This document shows, in pieces, positions 10,960-21,415 of a stretch of 64,000 bases of DNA. Where the stretch lies: contig LS997563.1 of assembly GCA_000469685.2 (NCBI GenBank), positions 44,442,651 to 44,506,650 on the forward strand, written 5' to 3'. The stretch is from Haemonchus contortus. Taxonomy: Eukaryota > Nematoda > Chromadorea > Rhabditida > Trichostrongylidae. The position numbers were made by a program, and so were the translations under genes. Numbering within the stretch: position 1 is the stretch's first letter; the number at the start of each line of letters is the position of its first letter. The notes beneath the pieces were generated by a model. That model did not search any database. It saw only the letters and a list, made by a program, of their open reading frames with translations, and was not told the origin of the DNA.

Positions 10960-11499
10960 CAGGATGACCCACATGAAGTGTGACGGGCGATAAAAAAACC
11001 AACTTATGGGCTTCTGGGCTGAAGGAAGCGGTGTTCGCTTGGGCGGAAAGGAACGCGATGAACGTCAGCTGAACCTTCCGCAGGATTGTGCACCAGCCGA
11101 CAGCGCAAAGAAGATGCTGCAATGTTGTGAAACCACGCTCCCGGGTTTTCGGGGTGAGGCAGTTTTGACCTTCAAATTCCCCGACCTCAATCCTTTGGAT
11201 TTTGGTGTATGGTCGGTTCTGAAGCAAAAGGCCTGCACTTTCAAACACAGGTTTTAGGAACCTCTGAAAGAAAGTTTTTTGTAGAAGCGTGGGATGAAAG
11301 TGATTGCACGCATTCTTGAAAATATCCGAATGAGGTTGGATGTTTGCATTAGAGCGAAAGAAGGTCATTCTGATTGCGAGATGTGATATGTTGTTCACAA
11401 TTTTGTGATGATTATGTAGGAGTAAAAGTTTCCTATTTGGTTTGATCTGTACAATTCTGATGCCAGTTTTCTGCCTCACACTTTATGTGGGTCACCCTG
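10960..11499 (+). mobile_element. Internally deleted mariner element
   Basis: 540 bp with terminal inverted repeats (CAGGATGACCCACAT at the left; the complement of CAGGGTGACCCACAT at the right) and a flanking TA on both sides. A frame on the plus strand encodes a transposase fragment with FPDLNPLDFGVWSVL, the second catalytic Asp region of mariner transposases, preceded by a decayed QQDSAP-like stretch. The N-terminal half of the gene is missing. Confidence 0.85.
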
Positions 11500-12480
11500 T
11501 ATAGGCAAAGGTAGAAGGGGCAAAGTGGCGCAGTCATCGCACATTCTGCGTATCAGCTATACCAGCTTCCAGACCGATACCTAACAGTGTTCAGACAATG
11601 TTTCCATGCATCGGATGAAGGCCTACTAATAACATATTCTCTTGGATTCTTGTATCGTTATATATAGGACAAATACTATTAATGGATTTTCATTAAAACA
11701 TTAAAAACCTTTCAAGGAATTATTTTCGTGTCTACATCTCCTCATCCGTCCTAATTACGTCGATTACGGTAAGATGGGGAGCGTCACAGTAAGGTTACGC
11801 TGGGGGTCAAGGTATTATCGAAGAATCGAAATGCTAAAAGGTGTTCTCGTGTTCTCGCACATTTGCACAAATGGCATTGACCTTCGATTACTACTGTCTT
11901 TCAGGGTCCAATGTCTTGACCTTAAACGTAATAATTCCTATTCTCCCAAAGCTCCTGATAACTCACCATATTAGGCCAAATTTTGCACCACGACTGGTTA
12001 ACAGTTGAAAGGAGTAGAACACCTAAAACAAAAAGAATAAATGTGACTAGAGGTAATAATAAAAGTAAAAGTAAGAGATACTACCTAAGGAACAAAAGAA
12101 AACCATAGCCGAAGCTTGGTGAAGACGCTGGCGTCAGCCTCTGTGTCATAACTGAGGGTCCTGTACGGATTGTGATTCGCGTGTCAGGACCATGCGTTTA
12201 ATAAACCACTAAATAAGTGGCGCAGAGTTCAACATGACGCTTGTATTTAAATCATTCTGAAGAATTAATATAGTACCGTATTTCAGATTGTATTGAAAAG
12301 CTTCCACAGTTGTCAGAATTTGCCATCGCAAGTGGATCCACATCTAAAAAACTGTCAATGGTTTTTTTGGCCTTCGAAAAGACCCTATTTTCACGAATGG
12401 TCTTCGGTGGAGAACTCTTTGAGAATTTTAAATAAATGCTGTTGAAAGGAAGGAAAGCCATGTTTTCAACACGGAATTAA
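11500..12480. other. Spacer, no gene recognised
   Basis: AT-rich, with no domain-bearing frame and no repeat that I can match to other parts of the window. Confidence 0.4.
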
Positions 12481-12502
12481 TTCCTCTCTCTTTTCAGCTG
12501 CA

Positions 12503-12829
12503 TTGGGAGGAAGTGATATATCTGGAAGCCTACATTCCTTTGGTCACAAAGCGGTCAATTCGGTCTTCCTACGGCTCAAACGATATATTACCCTTATTTC
12601 AGTCATGATTCCGCTGATAATTCTTTTGTTCCTGTATTTCTTACTTGCTGCTGCATTCCGCTACATTCCTTCGCGCGCGGCGTCTCTCTCGCCGCGACGC
12701 GACAATTTCGTTCCTACTGCACCACACCCAAATTTGAGGACTCCTGAGGTGCTGGAAGTGAACGTGCAAGTGCGATCGGTCGATATCGACCTATGCCGTT
12801 GTGGGTTCACGCTTTACTCTAGCCGATAA
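12503..12829 (+). CDS. Unassigned open frame with one membrane segment
   Basis: A 108-codon frame preceded by an acceptor-like CTTTTCAG at about 12492. Residues 29-52 form a strong hydrophobic helix, and an arginine-rich stretch with SPRRD follows. Within the frame the DNA contains a GC-rich hairpin (CGCGGCG and CGCCGCG flanking a TCT repeat). I do not recognise a family. It may be one exon of a membrane protein or a chance frame, since no partner exons were found nearby. Confidence 0.25.
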   Translation: MGGSDISGSLHSFGHKAVNSVFLRLKRYITLISVMIPLIILLFLYFLLAAAFRYIPSRAASLSPRRDNFVPTAPHPNLRTPEVLEVNVQVRSVDIDLCRCGFTLYSSR

Positions 12830-13045
12830 TAATTCGAATCAATTGAATATGATAGTTGAGAAAGAAATCCGAGGTTAGAGGCATGGATGATCACCCATTA
12901 TCGCCAACTTAACGGTTTCTGATTAGAGGAGCGAAGAGGGGGGGGGGGTCGTTTAAGTCATTTCACCAGGGCAGCCCTGAAAGATGAACTTTCAAAGTTA
13001 TAGTCTGTCAATCAATTCACTGTTATTTCAAGGTTCTTTATTCAA

Positions 13046-13330
13046 GGCGGATGTGGTGTAGTGGAGAGCGGCGTAGTGTCACACACGCATGGTCACGGGT
13101 TTGGATCCCGGACTGATATTCGCCTAGGCCAACCAAGCCTTCCATCCCTTTCGGTTCGGTTAATTGGTGCCAGACTCGTCTGGAAGGATAAAAGCACTGA
13201 TTTGGCCACCGCGAGTCATCGTATAGGTCACATACACATTCAATACGCCACTACGATTCTGCATGGAAGTCGAGTGCATGGGTGCATCCTTCATTGACTG
13301 AATTGATTAACGCCCGAAGACTTTATCCTC
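13046..13330 (+). mobile_element. tRNA-derived SINE, near full length
   Basis: The best copy of the SINE family in this window. The head has an A-box-like GTGGTGTAGTGG and the B-box GGTTTGGATCC. It is followed by a conserved body (CGCCTAGGCCAACCAAGCC, then AGACTCGTCTGGAAGGATAA) and a tail with CGCCACTACGATTCTG and GATTAACGCCC. Related copies are at 10679, 44966, 47690, 36322 (reverse) and 57280 (tail only). Confidence 0.82.
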
Positions 13331-13614
13331 TTATGTTATTAATTTACGAATAAGTCCCGTATCAATTAGTCAGACGACTGAGCATTGAATAAGTCAGTAT
13401 GAGGTTTGTTTTGTAGACAGAAATATATATATATATTTATTACATGAGCTGAACTCATGTGAAGAAGATCAAATTAGCACTATGATACCAACAGGCCAAG
13501 GAAAACAAAACAATCAACGAAGCTAACGTGCAGAGAAACAAAAAGTAAACAAAGATAAAAGAAAAAAAAACTAATCTATGGAACTGAAAAAAAGACAAGC
13601 ATAAAACTGGTACT

Positions 13615-16416
13615 CTACGGAACCAAGTGACGATCGATCGAGTTTTTGAAAGCTTGTAAACTTAACGGAAAGGTTATAGATCTAGCAAGTTTGAAATAGT
13701 CCCTTCCAGCTCTTGCTGTGAAGAAATGAAATCGTAGGTTGTGCTTAGCTCGCGGGATAAACCGTTTGATGGGAGCACCTCTGGTAACCGTGGGCCGTGC
13801 AATACAAAACTGACCAGGATTGAGACCGCAATGACCATAGAGAATTTTGTGAAATAGAATGAGATCAAATTTTCTTCGTCTATGCGAAAGAGTGTGCAGC
13901 TGGAAATTTTTATTCCTTTCCTTACTAGGAGGTATACCATCGTATATAAACCCGAGGGCCCTAATCATCAGTTTTCGAGTGAATGAGTTCTGAACTCGTT
14001 CAAGAGCTAAGATCGATTTAGCTTTGTACGGGTTAAAAACCGGCGTGCCGTATTCCAAAATGGGTCTGACATAGGTTTTGAAAGCACGTAATAGAACCGT
14101 CGTATTTTTCGTAGTAAGGACCCTGAACAAGTTATGTACCATTGTGGTAGCCTTTTGTGCGATATTCTCGCAATGAACGTCGAAGGAAAGATTTCTTGTG
14201 ATAAGAAAGCCCAAGTCTCTCTGCTGCTCCACCTTCTTGATCGGTGCTCCTTCTATGCTGTATGTGAATTGTTCGTTTTTCAACGAAAGATGCAAAACAC
14301 TAGTTTTCTCTTTCGACAGCGGCAGGCCCCACTTTCTAGACCAGTTACTAACAGCATCAATGGCCATTTGAAGGCGCGAGCAGTCTTCCAACGAACGTAT
14401 CGGACAATATAACTTCAAGTCATCGGCAAACGCAGTGCATGAAGCACCACACCTAATAATGATACAGGGCAATTCAAACGTAAAAATGTTAAAGAGGACA
14501 GGAGAAAGAACGCCACCCTGAGGCACCCCACTAGGCGCCTTCCGTGGAAAAGAGAATGTATCATTGACTCGAACCATGAACTGACGGTCAGTTAGAAAGG
14601 CACGGATCCAGGAAATGATCCGAGAATGCACACCAATCAAGGAGAGCTTAGTAATTAGCTTTTGATGGTCTACTCGGTCGAAAGCTTTAGAAAAATCTAA
14701 GTATACTACATCCACGCTAATTCCTTCATCCAAGGATGTGGTCCAGTTGTTAAGCGACTCCAGTAGTGCAGTAACAGTGGATTTTCCTTCTTGAAAACCG
14801 TGCTGAAACGGTGAAAGAATGGAGTGCTCCATAATATGCGCTACAATTTTCTTCTTCAAAATTTTTTCAAAAGCACGAGCAAAAATTGACGTTATACTGA
14901 TAGGCCGATAATTATCCGGACAATCATAAGGCGCCTTTTTCGGTATAGGAGTGACGTATGCCATTTTCCATCTAGAGGGAATTTCAGACCTCATAAAACT
15001 AAGATTGCAAATATATTGCAGCGGTCCAACAATGACATGAGCAACGTTCTTTATGAAATGAGTCGGTATCTCATCAGGGGTAAGCGAGCAGGACGAAGGC
15101 CAGCGCAGCAAGATAGCAAGGAGGTCATCAGCTTGAACCCACGCGGAGTCGGGCATAACCGGGTACATGTCAAGTCCGGAAAGATCGGTTAAATCCTCTG
15201 ACGCGCTCGGAGCAAACGCCTTTTCAAAGGTAGAAACAAGTATTTCAGCTTTATCTTTATCACTGTGGAGTGGCAAGCCGTCATAACCTCTCAAGCAGCC
15301 AAGCTTGGGTCTACTGTTGAGCCTTGATCTGACATATTTATAAAATGCATTTTTATCACTGGACTCGATGACTTTCCTCTCAACGGAGCAGTTGTACTTA
15401 AATAACTTCCGCTCAAACACAACATTTAACCTGCGAAAGGCGGACCGACTTTCCGGTGTGTCATTCAGAGTAACATCGACCCAGGCCTGCCTCCTCTTGT
15501 TATAGAGGCGTCGAAGGTATGACGGCAAATGTAAACGAGATAAGGGAACATGGATTATAGGAACATACAAAGATATGCAATGTTGAAGTATTGCTAGAAA
15601 AAGCTCATACATATCGTCGACTGAGTGAGTGAAGCCAAAAGAGGCATACCAGTCAATCCCAGCCAGATATGCCCTGATAGCATTGTAATCAGCATCTTTA
15701 AAACTTCGCCTCTTAATGAGTGATTCGCTGACCGCCAGAAGGTTCAAGTCGAAAAGTATACTATTATGGTCGCTACTACCCAGAGGGAGCGCAACAGTCA
15801 GACCGCGAATCAACCCCTCAGTGTTGGTCAGCACTAAGTCTAGAATATTAACTCCTAGTGTGGGCTGTTTAACATGTTGCGTGAGAAAATGAGTTCTGCA
15901 TAGGTCGACAAATGATTTGGAAACCGCGGAACATTTATCGTTGCAATGGTTCAACCAATCGATATCAGAGAAATTGAAGTCCCCAGTTATGATGCAGCGA
16001 TGGTCACAGGAGATGAGGTCACTGATTGCATGAAGTAACTGATTAGTGGCCGCAGCTGTAGCAGAAGGGGCCCTGTATACGATTAAAAGACGCAAGGAGA
16101 CGCTGTCCAAATTACTCAATACATTGTCTACACATAGGATCTCATACGCCTTGGAGCAGCTCTCGCGGAAAACTACAACAGGAGACAGGGCCTTCTTAAC
16201 CAAGATTGCAACACCTCCACCTTTTTTTGCAACACGGTCGCACCTGATCAGGTCATATTGTGGCCAGCGGTTACCGAGAGAAGACGCCCACTGAACGCCC
16301 GCGATAAGCCATGTTTCAGTTAAGGTAACTATGTCAAAGCCGAAATGTTCGATTTGGTAAAAAAGTGCGCGTCGATTTTTATGAATAGAACGTATATTGG
16401 CATACAAGCACAACAA
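13615..16416 (-). CDS. ORF2: endonuclease/reverse transcriptase of the CR1-like element
   Basis: 933 residues with no interruption. The N-terminal third is an apurinic-type endonuclease: ANIRSIHKN near residue 6, TETWL at 33-37, GDFNF at 145-149 and SSDHN at 214-218. The reverse transcriptase follows, with VYLDFSKAFDRVDH near 571-584, GVPQGGVLSP near 630-639 and the catalytic FADD at 663-666. A C-terminal region lies downstream. In this family the protein nicks genomic DNA and reverse-transcribes the element's own RNA at the nick. All catalytic motifs that I can check are intact, so activity is possible. Clade assignment to CR1 rests on domain order and the short 3' repeat tail. Confidence 0.93.
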   Translation of the reverse strand: MLCLYANIRSIHKNRRALFYQIEHFGFDIVTLTETWLIAGVQWASSLGNRWPQYDLIRCDRVAKKGGGVAILVKKALSPVVVFRESCSKAYEILCVDNVLSNLDSVSLRLLIVYRAPSATAAATNQLLHAISDLISCDHRCIITGDFNFSDIDWLNHCNDKCSAVSKSFVDLCRTHFLTQHVKQPTLGVNILDLVLTNTEGLIRGLTVALPLGSSDHNSILFDLNLLAVSESLIKRRSFKDADYNAIRAYLAGIDWYASFGFTHSVDDMYELFLAILQHCISLYVPIIHVPLSRLHLPSYLRRLYNKRRQAWVDVTLNDTPESRSAFRRLNVVFERKLFKYNCSVERKVIESSDKNAFYKYVRSRLNSRPKLGCLRGYDGLPLHSDKDKAEILVSTFEKAFAPSASEDLTDLSGLDMYPVMPDSAWVQADDLLAILLRWPSSCSLTPDEIPTHFIKNVAHVIVGPLQYICNLSFMRSEIPSRWKMAYVTPIPKKAPYDCPDNYRPISITSIFARAFEKILKKKIVAHIMEHSILSPFQHGFQEGKSTVTALLESLNNWTTSLDEGISVDVVYLDFSKAFDRVDHQKLITKLSLIGVHSRIISWIRAFLTDRQFMVRVNDTFSFPRKAPSGVPQGGVLSPVLFNIFTFELPCIIIRCGASCTAFADDLKLYCPIRSLEDCSRLQMAIDAVSNWSRKWGLPLSKEKTSVLHLSLKNEQFTYSIEGAPIKKVEQQRDLGFLITRNLSFDVHCENIAQKATTMVHNLFRVLTTKNTTVLLRAFKTYVRPILEYGTPVFNPYKAKSILALERVQNSFTRKLMIRALGFIYDGIPPSKERNKNFQLHTLSHRRRKFDLILFHKILYGHCGLNPGQFCIARPTVTRGAPIKRFIPRAKHNLRFHFFTARAGRDYFKLARSITFPLSLQAFKNSIDRHLVP

Positions 16417-16442
16417 ACGGCGCCCCTGGTTCCGAGGAGCAC

Positions 16443-17279
16443 TTACAAGTTTGACGGACCGACTTGCTTTGCAACAGGAGCACTGGTATCAACACTGACA
16501 TCTGATACATCAACAAGCTCAGGAAAACTACGGTAACCAATCGACTTATCTTGGTTTTCTACCGATTTGAACGACGAAGTGTTACGCCGCGCAAGCCGCT
16601 CAGTACGAGCGCGGCTCCTCTCCTCCCTAGTCAGGGATGGCCTTATAAAAATTTTGGGTATGGAAAAATACCTGAGACGAGGTGCACGGCGCAACACTTG
16701 CCTTGCATAAGAAGATGACGGCAAAACTACTTTTAATAGTCTGGGGACTGCTGCATTAGCACGCCCCATCCTATAAATAGTCAGTGGTGAACATTCGATT
16801 CCAAGATAATCAAAAATTTTTTTCAAAACATTAATGTCAGAGACGAGGCGCTCACTAGGCAGTTGGGCATAGCTTTCAGGCACTCCAATAAGAACAATAG
16901 AGCGTTTACGTTCAACCTCTACAGGCGACAAAGGCAAAACATTAGAAACATGAGAAGAAGGCTCAGCGACTTGCTGCGAGGTCAAGGGATTGGGTGTGGC
17001 AGCACCAGAAGCGGCAGCTTTGAGTTTAGCATTCTCCGCTTTCAGCGCTGACACCTCTTCCGCCAACTCTCTATTGCGGCAGAGGACAGAGTGAAGAAAT
17101 TTCCTATCCTCAAGAAGAATGCCCAATACAGAACGTAAATGCTGCGGGAGAGATTGATCCTCCATAAGAAGTGCCACGTCCTGATCAAACTTGCTAGATG
17201 GCATAGGTGGTGAGCGATCAATACATGATCGCTTAACCGGCCTTTCCTGAACACGAGAACGAGACAAGGGGGTATCCAT
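16443..17279 (-). CDS. ORF1 protein of the CR1-like element
   Basis: 278 residues from the ATG at 17279; an in-frame upstream ATG at 17468 would give 341. I prefer the shorter start because the upstream part is hydrophobic and unlike ORF1 proteins. The protein has a basic N-terminus, a helical, probably coiled-coil stretch (RELAEEVSALKAENAKLKAA), an RRM-like segment starting KRSIVLIGVPES, and a basic C-terminus rich in arginine. ORF1 proteins of non-LTR elements bind the element RNA and act as chaperones; the role here is inferred from position and layout. Confidence 0.8.
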   Translation of the reverse strand: MDTPLSRSRVQERPVKRSCIDRSPPMPSSKFDQDVALLMEDQSLPQHLRSVLGILLEDRKFLHSVLCRNRELAEEVSALKAENAKLKAAASGAATPNPLTSQQVAEPSSHVSNVLPLSPVEVERKRSIVLIGVPESYAQLPSERLVSDINVLKKIFDYLGIECSPLTIYRMGRANAAVPRLLKVVLPSSSYARQVLRRAPRLRYFSIPKIFIRPSLTREERSRARTERLARRNTSSFKSVENQDKSIGYRSFPELVDVSDVSVDTSAPVAKQVGPSNL

Positions 17280-17480
17280 TGAAACGAATTTGAAACGACG
17301 ATAGAAGTACCAAACACGGAGAAAAACGAAAACTGAAAGAAAATTCAAAGGTACACCTTTACAAGTGGCGATAAATCCCGCAGGATTCGCACCGTGCCAC
17401 ACTGATGCTCGCTTGGCGGCAGAAAGCGTTGGTTTCGGAGCAGAAATCAGAGAGCCTTGATAACCCAATCCTGATTCGAT

Positions 17481-18328
17481 CCCATGGAGCTGCGGTGGTG
17501 CGGTGGTAGTGACACCTCATTTCACCCCTTCAACTTGCGATATGAAAAAAAATAAAAACGCGTTTTATGGATTTTTTCGCAAAACTGCCGAAAAATGACA
17601 AAACGAAGTAAAATCGACCGGTTGGGTTGGCGCTGATTGAAACTGTTGCAGAAAAAAAGGGTCAAAATTAACCAGCTTGTGGAGCACATAAAAGTGGACT
17701 CAGCCAGGTCCGAATATGCTCCTAAAAAGAGTACAGCAGAAAGTCCGTTCCTTAACGGAGCACGGTTCAGAAGTGGCATTACTAGTACGTTGAAGAGTAC
17801 TGAAACTAACAGATCAAAAGAGAACCTGTTCTAGAACCTTCAAATGAACGATTTAAAAGGAAATGGAGTGGGTATGCGGCAGGGTGGCTAGTAATCATTC
17901 AAAAAAAAGTCAGGATGGCTGGAGTAGATGCATAGACGTCCAGACAACTGGCCAGGAGGGAAGATCAACGTTGACGATTGACCTGCCGCACAGGACATCG
18001 GAGTTTGCTAGTACCTTTGCTAGCGCTAAAAATCCGTTACTTCTGTTTTAACTTAGGCCTTTATAATTCTGTTGCCTAACCAAGTAACGAAAAAACAAGC
18101 AGTTTCAGTTAAAATTTACATCATGGATTGGGTAACAAAAATTTTCAAATAATAAGTCATGAGTTTACCCAAAAAGAACAAATTGATTCACACTTTGTTC
18201 GTGATTCTACGGATCAGAACAGTTCTTCTATATAACCTTTGATCCAAATAGATTGTTGCCAAACCACCATCAGCTCGAAATTTGAAAAACAGCTAAAGTG
18301 ATTGCAGTGTTTATTGATAGAGAGAAAA
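17481..18328. other. Spacer before collagen gene 5
   Basis: 17481-18100 holds nothing I recognise. From about 18100 to 18328 the sequence is the reverse complement of 21420-21640, so it belongs to the third collagen inverted duplication. Confidence 0.6.
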
Positions 18329-19278
18329 TTAAACACGACTCTTTGCATAACGAGGAGGACATGGGCAGTAATTGGCATCTCCTCCTGGACCAGCCGGGTT
18401 TCCACGGTTTCCGGGTCTTCCATCATTTCCGGGTTGTCCTCGTCCTCCAGGCTGTCCAGCTGGACCAGGTCTACCAGCGTTTCCAGGGGCACCAGCTCTT
18501 CCTGGACCTCCTGCATTTCCGGGAGCTCCAATAGGTCCAGCAGGTCCGGGTAAGCCAGGAGTTCCTCTTCCACTCGTACCAGGTCTTCCAGGCTCTCCTG
18601 GTCTTCCAGCAGATCCCGGGTTTCCAGGTGCTCCCTTGTCTCCAGGAGGTCCTGGGGGACCTGGGCGACCATCATTTCCTGGACCTCCAGGTCTTCCTGG
18701 ATTTCCGTTAGGTCCTCTGTTTCCAGGAGCTCCGCTTGGTCCAGGTGGTCCTGGAGGTCCAGCTGGACACTGAATGCAATCTCTGCTGGGACCGGGGCAG
18801 TTGATGGGAGCGTAGGTGGTTGTGGCGTCGTTTCCAGGTCTACCGGGTGCTCCAGGTTGTCCTGAAAGTTGAAAATCGCAATGTTAACATTCAAACAAAT
18901 ACAAGTTTGTATTCCGAGAAACTTCAACATACCAGGGGCTCCAGGTCTTCCAGGAGGTCCCGGCGGTCCCGGTGGGCAGTTGACCGTTGGCGTTGTGCAC
19001 TGGCAATAAGAGGGAAGGCCTGCTTGCCTCTTGTCACGGAAGATGGAACCAAATGGATTCTCCCTTGGTTTGGATGGTGGGGAGACAGCGACCTGGTAGT
19101 CCATCATTTGAGTCCAAGCAGAGTCGGTTTCCACGCGGAACACTGCGACTGTTTCGAGGACCTCATCGTGGATCTCATTGATGGTGTTGTAGAGCGATGG
19201 CACTACAACCAGGCAGGCTGTGATGGCCAGAATGGAGAAGGCCGAAGCCACACCGACAATGAGTTTTTCCTCAAACAT
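18329..19278 (-). CDS. Cuticle collagen gene 5
   Basis: Exons 19278-18933 and 18861-18329 with a 71 bp intron; 292 residues. An in-frame ATG 17 codons upstream (19329) lies beyond the TATA box, so I chose 19278. It has a hydrophobic anchor near residues 8-30, the RDKR site, Cys clusters, a Gly-X-Y helix and a [13 protein letters not shown] ending, shorter than the ARARH ending of genes 1-4. It pairs divergently with gene 6 and differs from it mainly in helix positions. The polyadenylation signal lies on the minus strand at 18310-18315. It is more diverged from genes 1-4 than those are from each other. Confidence 0.93.
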
Positions 19279-19307
19279 TGGGCTGTGTTTTAGTGGTGGA
19301 TTGCTCC

Positions 19308-19399
19308 TTTTATACCAACTATTCCCCACCTACACTGAGCGATTGTTGACCTATTGTTAGTCGACCTTCCGAATCTGGAGCATCGACAAAAACTGAAAT
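19308..19399 (-). promoter_or_regulatory. Promoter of collagen gene 5: TATA box and shared upstream element
   Basis: TATAAAA on the minus strand at 19308-19314, 36 bp from the ATG, and a diverged copy of the shared element at 19373-19399 that keeps the GCTCCAGAT core and the TTTCAGTTTTTG tract. Confidence 0.65.
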
Positions 19400-20338
19400 T
19401 GTTGTAAATTGTTTACCTGGCGGCCTCCGCTTGTGCTGATTTCTAGAGGAATGATGATTCAATCCTATCCTACAAACGCTATCTGTACAGAATCTAGAGA
19501 TCAGAAAATTAGTACTGCTTAGTAGGTGTTTTGTAGGAAAAGAGGGACAATAATAACCGTGAAGCCGAACTTGGATGAAATGAAAGTAAACTCACTTTTT
19601 CTACTCATTTGCTTATATCTTTCAGAAGTAGAGAAGGAGGCTCATCATAAGGAGGACAGAAATGAACATGCATTGGACTCCCTTCTAGGAATATTCACTT
19701 AGTCGACATGTCGTGATTAGGAAATCTTCTGTACTTCTTCAATACTCTGACCGAATCATCCGAGCTAGTAGCTTGGGAAGTTTAACTGCGATTAATCGCT
19801 ATTCACTGAAGATACTCCTTACGAATATTCTTTTGAACCCATTCTTTTTGTCGAAATCTTAAAGGCTTTTTTCGGTGTGGGTCTGGCAGGGACATACTGG
19901 AAGTCCCTTTATGAGAATGTTCAGGCACATTCGAATGTACTTTACGTGCTTCAAAAGATGAATCTTTTGTTTCCTTCGCATTCCACAACGGTTTTGGACA
20001 CTCATCTATTCCCGGCTACCTACATACCTACATAAGTCGACCCATCTCTACCCAAAAGGATGGGGTACGAACGATTTTCACCTCCTTTACAATGTTGAAA
20101 CAAAACTTCAGTGCATAGTGTATTATGATTTTTTCTTTCATTATGCAGTAGCGTACAATAGATTCAGCCAGCTTATTACTTTTATTGTTGCAGCCAGCTT
20201 CTCCTTACTAGCGGAAGAAGGTCTCTCGATGAAGACGGTAACGTCGACCACTTAGGCAGGTAATCAATTGAAAGGCATAATACACATACTAATTCCATGA
20301 AATGAGCATGAGGTCATCACTATGACCGCATTACAACA
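19400..20338. other. Spacer between collagen genes 5 and 6
   Basis: About 0.94 kb at the centre of the third inverted pair. I see no gene. It is much longer than the 0.3 kb between the shared elements of genes 1 and 2. Confidence 0.5.
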
Positions 20339-20442
20339 ATTTCAGTTTGCTATCGATGCTCTAGATTCAGCAAAGTTGGACGATTAACTGATTACGAAAC
20401 AAACAATAACATCCGATGCAGGCGGGGTGATTTGGGTATAAA
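20339..20442 (+). promoter_or_regulatory. Promoter of collagen gene 6: shared upstream element and TATA box
   Basis: The most diverged copy of the shared element is at 20339-20366 (one extra base; CTATCGATGCTCTAGAT instead of the CGCCGGTGCTCCAGAT core). TATAAAA is at 20436-20442, 37 bp before the ATG. Confidence 0.6.
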
Positions 20443-20472
20443 AATGCTAAGAAGCTGTTGGACAACAGCACG

Positions 20473-21415
20473 ATGTTCGAGGAGAAACTCATCGTCGGCG
20501 TGGCTTCGGCCTTCTCCATTCTGGCCATAACAGCCTGCCTGGTTGTAGTGCCATCGCTCTACAACACCATCAATGAAATCCATGATGAAGTCCTCGAAAC
20601 AGTCTCTGTGTTCCGCGTGGAGACCGACTCTGCTTGGACCCAAATGATGAACTACCAAGTTGCTGTCTCTCCACCATCCAAACCAAGAGAAAATCCATTT
20701 GGTTCCATCTTCCGTGACAAAAGGCAAGCAGGCCTTCCCTCTTATTGCCAGTGCACAACGCCAACGGTCAACTGCCCACCAGGGCCGCCGGGACCTCCTG
20801 GACGACCAGGAGCCCCTGGTATGTTGAAGTTTCTCGGAATACGAACTTGTATTTATTTGAAGATTAACATTGCGATTTTCAGGACAACCTGGAGCACCCG
20901 GAAGACCTGGAAACGACGCCACAACCACATACGCTCCCATCAACTGCCCCGGTCCCAGCAGAGATTGCATTCAGTGCCCAGCTGGACCTCCAGGACCACC
21001 TGGACCAAGCGGAGCTCCTGGAAACAGAGGACCTAATGGAAATCCAGGAAGACCTGGAGGTCCAGGGAATGATGGTCGTCCAGGTCCCCCAGGACCTCCA
21101 GGAGACAGGGGAGCACCCGGAAACCCGGGATCCGCTGGAAGACCTGGGGAGCCTGGAAGACCTGGTACAAGTGGAAGAGCAACACCAGGTTTACCTGGAC
21201 CTGCTGGACCTGTTGGAGCTCCCGGAAATGCAGGAGGCCCAGGAAGAGCTGGCGCCCCTGGAAACGCTGGTAGACCTGGTCCAGCTGGACAGCCTGGAGG
21301 ACGAGGACAACCCGGAAATGATGGAAGACCCGGAAACCGTGGAAACCCGGCTGGTCCAGGAGGCGATGCCAATTACTGCCCATGTCCTCCTCGTTATGCA
21401 AAGAGCCGTGTCTAA
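20473..21415 (+). CDS. Cuticle collagen gene 6
   Basis: Exons 20473-20818 and 20883-21415 with a 64 bp intron; 292 residues. The ATG at 20473 (MFEEKL) matches the starts of all other copies; an in-frame ATG five codons upstream is less likely. Layout is as in gene 5. Differences include QMMNYQ where most copies have QMMDYQ, and ARATPG where gene 5 has a GRGTPG-like run, which interrupts strict Gly-X-Y spacing at that point. The poly(A) hexamer is the variant AATGAA at 21429-21434. A 3' collagen relic follows 260 bp downstream. Confidence 0.93.

Larger units (their letters stand above)
13425..17480 (-). mobile_element. CR1-like non-LTR retrotransposon with both ORFs open
   Basis: The minus strand carries ORF1 (17279-16443) and ORF2 (16416-13615), separated by 26 bp, then a 190-bp 3' tail. 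The tail ends in a small hairpin (13443-13459) and a TAATAAATA/TA-rich terminus near 13425. The 5' end is not precisely visible; open sequence continues to about 17468. The second copy at 41765-43213 has the same 3' layout. Because both frames are uninterrupted, the insertion is probably recent. Confidence 0.87.

Noticed and set aside
10925..11479. A 184-codon minus-strand protein
   Set aside because: It spans a mariner relic whose transposase remnant is on the plus strand. The minus frame is antisense to it and has no domain.
17279..17468. Upstream start for ORF1 of the CR1-like element giving 341 residues
   Set aside because: The extra 63 residues are hydrophobic and unlike an RNA-binding ORF1 N-terminus; the ATG at 17279 begins a basic, typical start. 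It cannot be fully excluded.
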